A stretch of DNA of 37,943 nucleotides from positions 1 through 37,943 of the forward strand of contig DOIX01000253.1 of the NCBI GenBank assembly GCA_003511885.1. The letters run 5' to 3'. The notes under the pieces were generated by a model, which saw nothing but the letters and a program-made list of their open reading frames with translations, searched no databases and was not told the DNA's origin. Below, in pieces: positions 9,001 to 17,003 of the stretch. Numbering within the stretch: the first letter of the stretch is position 1; each line of letters opens with the position of its first letter. A program made the translations under genes and the position numbers. Source of the stretch: Cyanobacteria bacterium UBA11153 (GTDB lineage Bacteria; Cyanobacteriota; Cyanobacteriia; Cyanobacteriales; Coleofasciculaceae).

Positions 9001-9110
9001 GGATTTTAATGGCTCCTACTTTAGGACAAGCACTTCAGGAACTTTTCGGTGCAGAAAAACAGTCAACACCCACAATTATTCGTGCTGTTGAACCCCGCAG
9101 CCTCCCTTAA
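6036..9110 (+). CDS. UPF0182 (COG1615) large membrane protein
   Basis: A 1024-residue protein. Roughly the first 380 residues hold about seven hydrophobic membrane segments, beginning at residue 5; the remaining two-thirds form a large soluble, probably extracytoplasmic domain. The segment LWFDEIGYLSVFLLRL at about 28-43 and the later VYNIYDGKGGIPIGSLWRR and YPVDLFSVQ regions are typical of UPF0182. The function is unknown. Two low-complexity Asn/Lys/Gln-rich insertions, at about residues 488-518 and 700-735, are absent from the general family pattern and are encoded by degenerate heptamer repeats, so they look like repeat insertions tolerated in surface loops. The gene stands alone after hemA. 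I see no clear Shine-Dalgarno before the ATG, where a TATAATG sequence overlaps the start. Confidence 0.9.
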   Translation: MKIFRLITVVIGLWLAWDLLAHLVGEILWFDEIGYLSVFLLRLQTQLGLWLVVSSLSATFLLSNLFVANRLKSPPPKSDLLSLRDYREWGMGKEENEFYTPRLRLRSLLLILLCLSFLVGIILLKCGEIAFALWQGNFSPDIAPLLPPPFDWAWIQELWHSKLPVQITYLGVVGFIFLGLAFHSRFWLNAIAILLSLFWGWLLSREWSQIWQYFYATPFKAKDPLFGNDISLYVFKLPVWQLLDFWLGGLFLFGLLAVALVYFLSGKSLSEGKFLGFSRNQLRHLYGLGSSVALTIAFRYWLSRYELLYSPRGVVYGASYTDINADLPIDTALSIAAFAIAIILFLKMVWGTKHLKIKHQTIVTILGLYLIIVIIAGKILPATIQSLVVQPNELAQEKLYLERTIALTRAGFNLDSIEVETFNPKGELSSTDLENNDLTISNIRLWDKRPILQTNRQLQQIRLYYEFPDADIDRYTLKVNSSINDISKNSEIDKSVKTNNKQTTNNKKQTNLEKQQTIISVRELDYKAVPEKAKTWVNQHLVYTHGYGFTLSPVNKVAEGGLPDYFIKDIGTDNDSGNTGSLSTSSPLIRETIPIDKPRIYYGELTNNYIMTSTKVRELDYPSGEDNVYNIYDGKGGIPIGSLWRRILFSQYLKDWRMILTDNFTPQTRVLFRRNINQRIFAIAPFLRYDRDPYIVIANPEENKIKQSKIKSKKSNNKGIEQIANKEQKTTNNYLYWIIDAYTTSNRYPYSDPGENQFNYIRNTVKIVIDAYNGNVTFYIADDRDPIIQTWTKIFPNLFQPMAAMPQEIKNHIRYPVDLFSVQSKQLMTYHMIDPQVFYNREDLWRIPQEIYGGESQAVAPYYLIMKLPSEKSEEFILLHPYTPASRTNLIAWLAARSDGDRYGKLLLYKFPKQEQIYGPEQIESLINQDPVISGQISLWTRQGSQAIQGNLLVIPIERSLLYVEPLYLEAEKNSLPTLVRVIVVYNNRILMAPTLGQALQELFGAEKQSTPTIIRAVEPRSLP
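7530..7564. repeat. Heptamer repeat inside the UPF0182 coding sequence (first)
   Basis: Five 7-base units (AACAATA, AACAAAC, AACAAAC, AACAAGA, AACAAAC). Since 7 is not a multiple of 3, three units encode seven residues, giving the Asn/Lys/Gln/Thr-rich stretch near residue 500. The reading frame stays open. Confidence 0.8.
8155..8182. repeat. Heptamer repeat inside the UPF0182 coding sequence (second)
   Basis: Four degenerate 7-base units (AGTCAAA, AATCAAG, AGTAAAA, AGTCAAA) encode a Lys/Ser-rich stretch near residues 707-716. The AGTCAAA unit resembles intergenic STRR heptamers of cyanobacteria. The frame is maintained. Confidence 0.7.
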
Positions 9111-9163
9111 TTGTCCATCTAATAGGAAATAGGGAAGTGAATGGGTGATGTTTAACTTTTTAC

Positions 9164-10474
9164 CTAGAAAGATTTTGCTGAAGGTTGACGATTAACTGAT
9201 GGATATTTAACATCCATATCCTTCGCGGCAGACATATCCAAAACCATCCCATACTGTTTAGCAATCAAATCAAGTGTAAAGTGGGATTTTAGATAAACAC
9301 GGGCAGCATTTCCCATCCGCTGGGCAAGTTTACTATCGACTGACAAACGGCGAATAAAATTTGCCAAACCAACCGCATCCCCATTATTGAAAACCTCACC
9401 ACAAGAGGCATCAGTAATAATTTCCCTCAGATAAGAATGAGGTTCGCAAATCGCCGCCACAGGCTTTCCTGCGGCTAAAGCAGTGTAAAATTTACTCGGT
9501 GCTACTAAGCCTTCCATACTCCGACTGATACTAACTAAAGACAAATCGCAGGCAGTTAGTGAATAGGGGAGATTCTGCTTTTCCTGATAGGGTAAAAATT
9601 GACAATTTTTTAAACCGAGCCGAGCTACTTGGGATTGGAATTCTTTACGTTTAGCACCATTGCCAATGAAAACAAATTTAATGGGTTCATTGCGCAATAT
9701 TTTGGCAGCTTCTAAGATTGTATCCGTATCGTGGCAGCGCCCCATATTTCCCGAATAAAGCACCGTAAAATGGTCAACTAGATTGAAAGTTTGAGCAAAC
9801 CAATTATCCTCTTTAGGAATCGGGACAATCCAATTTGGATCAGCCCAATTATGGATGACTGTAATTTTATGCTTAACATGCGGACATTTTGCAACGACTC
9901 GATCTTTCATTGATGGACTGAGAACAATAACTTGCTGGGCACGCTGCCATATCCGACGATTGATGCGATCCCAAAGTCTCACTACCCAATGGTAATGGGG
10001 AATCACATTAAGTTCAACTGCGACATCTGGATAGAGATCGTAAATTAAACAAATATAGGGTAGGTGAAAAATTTTATTGGCTAAATAGCCTAAAATCGGT
10101 AAGAATGGAGGAGCAGTGGTTAGGAGTAATAAATCAATATCTCTACTATTTTTGATCAAATGGAGTCCCGCCCGCAAACAGAATAGAATACCATTAATCG
10201 CTTTACCACGAATGCGTTTAGACCAAATTCGAGTAGTTCGCGATCGCTGAATTATCACCCCATCACAATCCTCAATTCCTGGTGCAGACTCCTTTTGGAA
10301 AGCATAACCTGGTTGTCCTGTAAAGATGCGAATTCCCAGATCTAACTTGCCTAATTCAACAGCAAGTTCTTGAATTAGTTGTCCTGTTGCCGCATAATCA
10401 GGTGGATAAAATTGCGTTAAAATTGACAGTACTGGTTCTTTAGTTGATGCCAATGTAATCTTGTGGTTGCTCAT
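9164..10474 (-). CDS. GT4 glycosyltransferase (WbuB-like)
   Basis: A 436-residue retaining GT-B glycosyltransferase, likely transferring a sugar from a nucleotide donor to a lipid-linked oligosaccharide at the inner face of the plasma membrane. The N-terminal acceptor half has FYPPDYAATGQLIQELA near residue 22, usual in WbuB-like enzymes. The donor-binding half has VLYSGNMGRCHDTDTILEA near 240 and EGLVAPSKFYTALAAGKPV near 320, where family members place the EX7E-type region. There is no signal peptide. It is transcribed divergently from the wzc-type gene across a 669-base gap and marks the left edge of the polysaccharide locus. Donor and acceptor cannot be told from the sequence. Confidence 0.88.
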   Translation of the reverse strand: MSNHKITLASTKEPVLSILTQFYPPDYAATGQLIQELAVELGKLDLGIRIFTGQPGYAFQKESAPGIEDCDGVIIQRSRTTRIWSKRIRGKAINGILFCLRAGLHLIKNSRDIDLLLLTTAPPFLPILGYLANKIFHLPYICLIYDLYPDVAVELNVIPHYHWVVRLWDRINRRIWQRAQQVIVLSPSMKDRVVAKCPHVKHKITVIHNWADPNWIVPIPKEDNWFAQTFNLVDHFTVLYSGNMGRCHDTDTILEAAKILRNEPIKFVFIGNGAKRKEFQSQVARLGLKNCQFLPYQEKQNLPYSLTACDLSLVSISRSMEGLVAPSKFYTALAAGKPVAAICEPHSYLREIITDASCGEVFNNGDAVGLANFIRRLSVDSKLAQRMGNAARVYLKSHFTLDLIAKQYGMVLDMSAAKDMDVKYPSVNRQPSAKSF

Positions 10475-11143
10475 CTATCTATGATTCTCCCTGATGGAGT
10501 AAATTGACATAATCGTACTAAGGCACATTCAATTATTCAAAATAACTATTGCATACCTTAGATGATAAAGCAGATTTTTTATCCTTTAAAAGGACATGCC
10601 AATAGTTATAGTTTTGTAAAAAAACCAGAATTATTGCCACCAATATTCAAGGGACGTATTAAAATAGTCTATCCCCAGATCGAGCAGCTATTATGAGAAT
10701 GAGTTCATTCTGGTAATTACCAACCAATTATCTACCTAAATCTCTAAATCTGAATCTGCCCCAAGAGGTGAAGGTAATATACTAGTAGTGGAGAGAGAAG
10801 TCACTATTGGTAAGGCAGATGTCCTGTGGCAAAATATTCTCAGTCAGTTGAGTCAATGACGAAGCATAGTTTGATAAGTTCCAGCTTTCTGGCAGAAAGT
10901 TGACATAAGCAACCTGAGATTTTGCTTAGATTCTAACTCTAGCAAAGAAAAGGCTAGATCGTATCTATGACATAAATTTTATACTTTGCGATCGCAAGAT
11001 ATTTATCCTGATTCACCGTATCAACCCTGTATGAAGGACTAGTATAGCTTGGAAAATCTGAGTTGTCCTCTGGGAGGATTATTTTTAGCCTAGAGGATAA
11101 TGAAAATCGGTTTTATACGAGCAACTTGTGATGGTATTGCGCT
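10475..11143. promoter_or_regulatory. Divergent regulatory region upstream of the wzc-type gene
   Basis: This 669-base gap must hold the promoters of both divergent genes and has no convincing reading frame. A dyad AGAATGA-GT-TCATTCT lies at 10696-10711 and could be an operator. Close to the wzc-type start, TCCTC (11066-11070) can pair with GAGGA (11074-11078), or TCCTCT (11066-11071) with AGAGGA (11092-11097), two mutually exclusive hairpins in a possible leader. A TTGACA at about 10899 has no good -10 partner. The exact promoters cannot be placed by eye. Confidence 0.45.
10696..10711. promoter_or_regulatory. Palindrome AGAATGAGTTCATTCT, possible operator
   Basis: A perfect 7-base inverted repeat with a 2-base centre lies in the divergent intergenic region about 430 bases before the wzc-type ATG and 220 bases from the divergent GT4 start. 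Its size fits a dimeric regulator site. No regulator gene is adjacent, so this is only a candidate. Confidence 0.3.
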
Positions 11144-13456
11144 ATGAATTTAAACGGAGATGGTAAGGTGTTGTCAATCAATGGCAACGCTCAACAGTCA
11201 TTAGAAGTACCAGGAATCAACAGCAAAAACGTTGCTGACATTCCCAATCATCAGGTAGATATGCGTCAAATTATCGCAATAGCACGCCGAAGATTCATAT
11301 TAACGGCAGGGGTGGCAGTCGCCGTCACCTCTGGAGTGGCGACTAGGGTATTACAGCAAGTACCCAAATATGAAGGTAAATTTCAGCTATTAATCGGCCC
11401 AGTTTCTGGTGGCGACAGATTGGATGAGTTGAGTCAATCTCTAGCACAAAATACTGGAAGTCAAGGCAATGCCCCAGATTACGAGACTCAGATTCAGGTA
11501 CTATGGAGTTCTCAGATAATGATCCCGATTGTCAAGAAAATTCAGGCTCAGTATCCAGAGATAGATTATAATTTACTCCGGACAAAGCTGACCATTTCTC
11601 GACTCCAACAAACTAAAATCTTAGAAATCCGCTACCAAGACTCCGATCCAGAAAAAATTAAATTTATTTTAGATCAAGTCGCTAATGGTTACATCAATTA
11701 CTCCAGACAAGAGCAGCAAACCACTACCCAACAGGGAATTCAATTTGTCAAGGATCAACTCCCAAAATTACAGGAAAGAGTTAATCAACTTCAAGCACAA
11801 CTACAGGAGTTTCGCCAGGCATATAATCTAATCGATCCTGACAGTCAGGCTCAACTTTTAACCCAGCGTGCCACATCAATTGTCCAACAACGTCAAGATG
11901 CTCAAAGTCAGTTGGCGGAAGCAAAAGCACTGTACAATCAACTAGAAAGTCAGTTAGCTGAGTTGGGAGTATCCCCAGATAGAGCAATTGCCGCCTCAGC
12001 ACTTTCAGAAGCACCACGCTATCAAGATTTACTTAATAAATTGTCTGAAGTAGAAACTAAGATAGCGGTTGAATCAGCACGATTTACAGAAGAGAGTCCG
12101 ACAATTCAAGCCTTGCGAGATGAGCAAAAGAATCTCTTACCCCTATTAGAAAAGGAAGCAGGAACAGCACTAAGTTCTGCTAAATTAACACAATCTGATA
12201 ATCTAGCATCTCTAGCATCTCCTAGCTCCGTCCGTTTGGAAATTACCAAGAAGCTAATTGATACTAAAAACGAAATCCAATCCCTTTCGGTACGCGAAGC
12301 CGCCCTAGAGCGAACAGAGAATTTGATGGAGAGTCAAATCAAACAGTTGCCCATTATTGCCCGTCAGTACACTGATTTACAACGAGAATTGAAGGTGGCA
12401 ACAGAAAGTTTAAATCGCTTTTTGGCAGTGCGAGAAACATTGCAAATTGAGTCAGCCCAAAAAACTCTGCCCTGGCAACTAATTGCTCCCCCACAAACTC
12501 CAATAAAACCAATTTCACCTAACGTACCGCGAGGTTTAGTTCTCGCTACGGTAGCAGGATTAATTGCTGGTGCAGGTGCGGGGAGTTTAGCCGAAAAATT
12601 AGATAAGGCATTTCATTCTTTAGATGAATTAAAAGATAGTACAGGGTTGCCGATATTGGGGACAATTCCTTTTGACAAAGTAGTTAAGAACAGCAAAAAG
12701 CAGATCAAAACAAATTCCAAAGTCTATCAGAATTCACAAGTGAATCGAGAAGTCCTTGAATTGGCATTCAGCGGATATTCTCGTTACCGCCCTTCCCCAT
12801 TTTTAGAGGCATTTCGCTCGCTCCATACTAATCTTAACTTTATCAGTCCAGATCGACCAATTCGTTCCTTGGTAATGAGTTCAGCGGTTCCGGCAGATGG
12901 CAAATCGACAACCTCAATGTTCCTCGCCCAGGCGGCAGCAGCAATGGGAGAAAAAGTCTTATTAGTCGATGCAGATTTGCGTCGTCCTCAGATACATGTG
13001 AGGATGAATTTACTCAATATGTGGGGGCTGAGTAATGCAATTTCTAGCGATATTAATGTGGACAATTTGATTCAAGAATCCCCAGTAGATGAAAATCTAT
13101 TTGTCCTGACAGCAGGGCAACTTCCTCCCGATCCCACCCGTCTCCTCAACTCGAAAAAGATGCAGAATTTAGTGGAATATTTCCAATCTAAGTTCGATTT
13201 GGTAATTTTTGATATGCCGCCCTTATTAGGTTTAGCAGATGCTCGGTTACTTGCGGCTTATACGGATGGGATTCTGATGGTAGTAGGATTAGGCAAAACG
13301 GATCGGGAGGTTTTGAAACAGGTTTTATATAGTTTGAGAATGTCTCATGCTAAAGTGTTAGGTTTGGTGGCGAATGGGGTGAAAGATTATACTAGTAGTT
13401 CCTATGGTTACTATCATCGTTACTATCGCAAGATACCCCAGGAGACAATGACTTAG
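11144..13456 (+). CDS. Wzc-type polysaccharide co-polymerase / BY-kinase
   Basis: A 770-residue inner-membrane protein that controls chain length and export of exopolysaccharide through cycles of tyrosine autophosphorylation. A Wzz domain begins at about 37; membrane segments are at about 50-68 and 463-483; between them lies a long periplasmic coiled-coil region (about 200-440). The cytoplasmic bacterial tyrosine-kinase domain has Walker A with ADGKST at 584-589, Walker A' VLLVDADL at 605-612, Walker B VIFDMPP near 688, and a C-terminal cluster of six tyrosines in the last 23 residues. All hallmark motifs are intact and the two halves are fused, as in proteobacterial Wzc. No phosphatase or OPX partner is next to it. 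It probably serves the Wzy-like polymerase at 17004-18350. Confidence 0.95.
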   Translation: MNLNGDGKVLSINGNAQQSLEVPGINSKNVADIPNHQVDMRQIIAIARRRFILTAGVAVAVTSGVATRVLQQVPKYEGKFQLLIGPVSGGDRLDELSQSLAQNTGSQGNAPDYETQIQVLWSSQIMIPIVKKIQAQYPEIDYNLLRTKLTISRLQQTKILEIRYQDSDPEKIKFILDQVANGYINYSRQEQQTTTQQGIQFVKDQLPKLQERVNQLQAQLQEFRQAYNLIDPDSQAQLLTQRATSIVQQRQDAQSQLAEAKALYNQLESQLAELGVSPDRAIAASALSEAPRYQDLLNKLSEVETKIAVESARFTEESPTIQALRDEQKNLLPLLEKEAGTALSSAKLTQSDNLASLASPSSVRLEITKKLIDTKNEIQSLSVREAALERTENLMESQIKQLPIIARQYTDLQRELKVATESLNRFLAVRETLQIESAQKTLPWQLIAPPQTPIKPISPNVPRGLVLATVAGLIAGAGAGSLAEKLDKAFHSLDELKDSTGLPILGTIPFDKVVKNSKKQIKTNSKVYQNSQVNREVLELAFSGYSRYRPSPFLEAFRSLHTNLNFISPDRPIRSLVMSSAVPADGKSTTSMFLAQAAAAMGEKVLLVDADLRRPQIHVRMNLLNMWGLSNAISSDINVDNLIQESPVDENLFVLTAGQLPPDPTRLLNSKKMQNLVEYFQSKFDLVIFDMPPLLGLADARLLAAYTDGILMVVGLGKTDREVLKQVLYSLRMSHAKVLGLVANGVKDYTSSSYGYYHRYYRKIPQETMT

Positions 13457-13486
13457 ATACTGTAACTTCAGTGTTGTTTAGCCAAT

Positions 13487-13585
13487 ATACTAGAACTTAC
13501 GCAAAGGCTCCATCTCTAGGGTGCGTTATCGGAAAGCTAAGGTACTATTGCCTCTATGAGTAGCGTCGCTACGTAAGTCCTGTAT
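13487..13585. mobile_element. MITE-like repeat with terminal inverted repeats
   Basis: The left end reads ATACTAGAACTTACG, and the reverse complement of the right end reads ATACAGGACTTACG, differing by one gap and one substitution across 99 bases. The interior carries AGGGTGCGTTATCGG and GAAAGCTAA, the reverse complement of the module seen at 5824-5937, plus a small palindrome GTAGCG-T-CGCTAC at 13560-13572. No transposase is present. The right end overlaps the stop codon and last four codons of the glycosyltransferase gene at 13569. Confidence 0.6.
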
Positions 13586-14771
13586 AGTTTAAATAATCTG
13601 GCAAAGGCTTGCTTTCGGCGATGGCAGTGTAAACTTCTATAAGCCGTTTCGCCGCTTGTTCCCAGGTGTAGTTTTGGCAGATAAAATTGATAGCGCGATT
13701 GCCCATTTCTTTGGCTTGTTGAGGATTCTTCAAGGATTCAAGTAAAGCATTCGCGATGGCATCTGAATCCAGACTAACCACATAAGCTGCCTTGGCATGT
13801 GCCGCTTCTGGAAAATTGCAACCTGTGGTAATAATAGAGGGGAGTCCTGAAGCCATGCCTTCTAAAACAGACATGCTAAATCCTTCTGAATAGGAAGGGG
13901 CAACATATAAACTGGCTGCGGCAAGGGCTGAATATTTTAATGAATCTGTTAACATCCCAGTGAAAGTTACTTCATCTATACATCCTGCTTTGGCAAAATA
14001 ACTCCTAGCAGTTGACAAGAATCCAATATTATCTGGTCCTGCTACAATTAAGTGAGTTTGAGGGAAATGATTGTGAACTTTGGCAAAGGCAGGAGCAAGC
14101 AAATCAAGTCCTTTTTTGGGATCTATTCGACCAAGAAATAGAATTATAGTTTTATTTCTGGTATTGGGAAAATTTTGGTAAAAAATCTCTGGGTTTGGCA
14201 AAGATTGAAATTCGTCAGGGTGAATGCCATTGGGAATAACAACTACAGGTTGATTTAGACCAAGAGACTTGATACTATTAGCCTCACTCTGAGCTAAAAC
14301 TTGGATAGCACTGGCTTGTTGAAGAAAAAATTTCTCCCAGAGAGTATAGTAAATTCGTTTTTTCCAGGCTTTATAAGCTAATGCCCAAGGTTCTAACATG
14401 CCATGAGGAGTCATAATGTAAGGTATATTTTTGGCTTTACATATCCGGTGGCTAATCGAAATTAGGGGAGCAAAAATAGTATGGGTGTGAACGATATCGT
14501 AACTACTGACATGGTTAAATAGCCAGTTAATTAGAGATGGACTGAAAATTAAGTCATTGCGATGCCAGGAAGGGAAGTATTGAATTCGATAATTCTCTCT
14601 ATCAATCCATAATTCCAGAGGATATGCTAATTTATCACTGCCATTAGCATCGGTTGTAATTAAATCCAGATGGATATTTCCACCAAGAGTCTTTGCTAAT
14701 TCCAAGACTACCTGAGTGGTGCCACCGTAACTCGATCCTAGATAGGGGGTAATCCATAAAATTTTCATCAT
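13569..14771 (-). CDS. GT4 glycosyltransferase
   Basis: A 400-residue GT-B enzyme. The N-terminal half has the glycine-rich PYLGSSYGGTTQVVLELA near residue 10, then IVHTHTIFAPL and MTPHGMLEPWAL. The donor half has ILFLGRIDPKKGLDLL near 215 and the EX7E motif EGFSMSVLE near 297, with ASGLPSIITTGC after it. It probably adds one sugar of the exopolysaccharide repeat unit in the cytosol. The last residues (TGLT) and the TAG stop come from the terminal repeat of the MITE-like element at 13487-13585, so the original C-terminus may have been altered. Two adjacent ATG codons are possible starts. Its start is only 34 bases from the divergent sulfotransferase gene. Confidence 0.92.
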   Translation of the reverse strand: MMKILWITPYLGSSYGGTTQVVLELAKTLGGNIHLDLITTDANGSDKLAYPLELWIDRENYRIQYFPSWHRNDLIFSPSLINWLFNHVSSYDIVHTHTIFAPLISISHRICKAKNIPYIMTPHGMLEPWALAYKAWKKRIYYTLWEKFFLQQASAIQVLAQSEANSIKSLGLNQPVVVIPNGIHPDEFQSLPNPEIFYQNFPNTRNKTIILFLGRIDPKKGLDLLAPAFAKVHNHFPQTHLIVAGPDNIGFLSTARSYFAKAGCIDEVTFTGMLTDSLKYSALAAASLYVAPSYSEGFSMSVLEGMASGLPSIITTGCNFPEAAHAKAAYVVSLDSDAIANALLESLKNPQQAKEMGNRAINFICQNYTWEQAAKRLIEVYTAIAESKPLPDYLNYTGLT

Positions 14772-14805
14772 ATATCGTTATACTGGCAAAAATACTCTCA
14801 ACAGG

Positions 14806-15744
14806 ATGGATGACATGAGACATTGGTTACGACTCATTAAATATAGTTTACTTCACGAAATTGCTAAATATAAAGCCGAGCCTTGGATGCCAAATATATT
14901 TACTCAGAAATTGTTGTCCCCTATATTTTTAATTGGTTGCGGTAGATCCGGTACTACTATCATGGGAAAAATATTATCCGAACACCCAAATATTAGTTAT
15001 TTATTTGAACCTTACCATCTCTGGGCGGCTGTCGATCCCAGAACAGATATACTGAATCTTTATTCTATTATAGATGCTGATTTGCTGATGAATGAGTCTC
15101 ACTATAGTTGGGAATCGCAAATGCGGTTTAATCGCTTATTTTTATATGGTCATAAAAATAAAAATATTTTACTAGAAAAAACACCTTTAAACGCCATGAG
15201 AATAGGCTACCTAAATGCTTTAGCTCCTGAAGCAAAATTTATCCATATTGTTCGGGATGGTATTGATGTTTCTCTTTCTATTGATCGTCTGGCTTCAACA
15301 AATAGCTATAAAATTGCAGGAAAGCCCCAATTTAATCAATGGTGGGGAGTGCAAAACTATAAATGGACGGCATTATCGCGGGATGGTGCTGCTGCTGGAT
15401 ACTACCCTGATGAGATAAACCAATTGCAAGATAACCAAGGAAAAGGAGCTTATGAATGGTTGGTTACTTTAGGTGAAATAGAGCGCTGGCGAGAATTTTT
15501 AGGGAATCGTTTATATGAAATTACTTACAATCAAATGACTGGAAATCCAGCAGAAACTTTACGAAATATTTGCCAATTTTTGCAAGTAGATATCTCAAGT
15601 AACTGGATCGAAAAAGCAACCAAAACAATTTTGCCAGCTAGAAGTACATTGGGGAATACACTTCAGTTACCATCAGGAATGTGCGCATCATTCAATCTTC
15701 ACCAAACCCAATTTAATTTTCCTAATCGAGCAATTCCTTTATAG
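14806..15744 (+). CDS. Sulfotransferase (Sulfotransfer_3 type)
   Basis: A 312-residue PAPS-dependent sulfotransferase. The 5'-phosphosulfate loop GCGRSGTT is at residues 44-51, EKTP at 124-127, and the 3'-phosphate-binding segment HIVRDGIDVSLSID at 147-160. The last third has the usual ITYNQMTGNPAETLRNICQFL helix region. There is no signal peptide, so it probably acts in the cytosol on lipid-linked or nucleotide-linked sugars. It lies between two minus-strand glycosyltransferase genes and converges on the one ending at 15754 with only 9 bases between stops, supporting a role in sulfating the polysaccharide made here. ATG codons at residues 1 and 4 are both possible starts. Confidence 0.88.
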   Translation: MDDMRHWLRLIKYSLLHEIAKYKAEPWMPNIFTQKLLSPIFLIGCGRSGTTIMGKILSEHPNISYLFEPYHLWAAVDPRTDILNLYSIIDADLLMNESHYSWESQMRFNRLFLYGHKNKNILLEKTPLNAMRIGYLNALAPEAKFIHIVRDGIDVSLSIDRLASTNSYKIAGKPQFNQWWGVQNYKWTALSRDGAAAGYYPDEINQLQDNQGKGAYEWLVTLGEIERWREFLGNRLYEITYNQMTGNPAETLRNICQFLQVDISSNWIEKATKTILPARSTLGNTLQLPSGMCASFNLHQTQFNFPNRAIPL

Positions 15745-15753
15745 TTAAGGGAT

Positions 15754-16932
15754 TCAGGATTTTTCTCTGATGGATGCGATCGCATTTAATAATCCTGTGG
15801 CAAAATGTTTTGGACTATAGTTAGCGACTATCTTTTGACTTAACTCTCCCATTTTCAGGCGAGAATCTGATGTAAGTTGATGTATATCCAATAACTTGCT
15901 AGTTATTTCTTCTTGATTTTCCGGATTGAATAGGAATCCATTTTTACCATCCCAAACAAGTTCATGACAAGCGCCCACTGTACGACTAGATAAAATTGGC
16001 AATCCAGCCGCACAAGCTTCATTCACAACTAAACCCCATTGTTCATGCAAAGCCGGATGTATAAAAGCATTTGCCAAACCATACCAATCTGTAATATTCT
16101 GATAGGGAATAAAACCAGGAAGATGGATATAGTTATTGAGTTTTTGGTTGATAATTAAAGTACGGAGATTAGTTTCTTCAGCTCCACTACCACAGATAAC
16201 TAAATCCCAAGCATCTTCTCCAACTTTTTGACGATAAGCAGCAAAAGCTTCAATCAGACGATAGACATTTTTCCGTTGAATTAACCGAGTCAAAACTATA
16301 AAATAGGGTTTGTCAGGAATTTTAGGTTGACGCTGCCTGACACTAGTTGGGTTTTGCCTTACTACCTCTACACCCAGGGCAAAATAATCATTATCAACAA
16401 CATCGTAACCGAAAAAAATGCGATCGCGCGGAAACCCCAATCGGATTAAATAATCCTGATGAAGTTTACCTCCCACAATCGCAGCCCCAAATTTTCTGAC
16501 ATAAAGCCACGATTTGATTTTTTCTTTCCACCACTGCCGCTTTTCATCATCCCATTTGCTTTCACTCATTAAAATTGCCGGAATTCCCTGTTGGTAACTC
16601 CAACTGAGGGCAGCACGAGATAGAGGAAAACCCCATCCAGGAATAGCAACAATATCTGGTTTCAGGGCATTTAAACAAGAAGGTATTAAACTAGCCGCAA
16701 CATTAGATAATGGCGTGCGATTGATAGAAGGAGGCGTTGTTGCTGAAGGCAATAGGGTTTTGACTGAAAATTTGATTTCCTGCTCCATATTACCCCATGG
16801 TCGTTCCTCCGTATTATCTGTCAATTGAATAGCCGTCAACTGCCAACCTTTTTTTTGACAGGCAATCTGAGCAGCATTTAGTCTAGCTGCATGGTATCCT
16901 CCAATATTATAGAAAATTATAACTATATTCAT
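15754..16932 (-). CDS. GT4 glycosyltransferase
   Basis: A 392-residue GT-B glycosyltransferase. The N-terminus IVIIFYNIGGYHAARLNAA carries the glycine loop. In the donor half FIVLTRLIQRKNVYRLIEAF lies near residue 215 and the EX7E motif EQWGLVVNE near 296, followed by ACAAGLPILSSRTVGACHELV. It should act on the cytosolic face of the membrane in assembly of the repeat unit. It is the last gene of the long minus-strand series, 71 bases after the polymerase-like gene, and its stop lies 9 bases from that of the plus-strand sulfotransferase. Substrates are unknown. Confidence 0.92.
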   Translation of the reverse strand: MNIVIIFYNIGGYHAARLNAAQIACQKKGWQLTAIQLTDNTEERPWGNMEQEIKFSVKTLLPSATTPPSINRTPLSNVAASLIPSCLNALKPDIVAIPGWGFPLSRAALSWSYQQGIPAILMSESKWDDEKRQWWKEKIKSWLYVRKFGAAIVGGKLHQDYLIRLGFPRDRIFFGYDVVDNDYFALGVEVVRQNPTSVRQRQPKIPDKPYFIVLTRLIQRKNVYRLIEAFAAYRQKVGEDAWDLVICGSGAEETNLRTLIINQKLNNYIHLPGFIPYQNITDWYGLANAFIHPALHEQWGLVVNEACAAGLPILSSRTVGACHELVWDGKNGFLFNPENQEEITSKLLDIHQLTSDSRLKMGELSQKIVANYSPKHFATGLLNAIASIREKS

Positions 16933-17003
16933 ATTTGAGTTTTATTTTTTAATTCCTTTACTCAAACTAAATCTCAATCCCAAGTTCAAAATCAAGCTTA
17001 TAT

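Noticed and set aside
10899..10940. Sigma-70-like promoter from a TTGACA
   Set aside because: No acceptable -10 box is found at 16-18 bases spacing.
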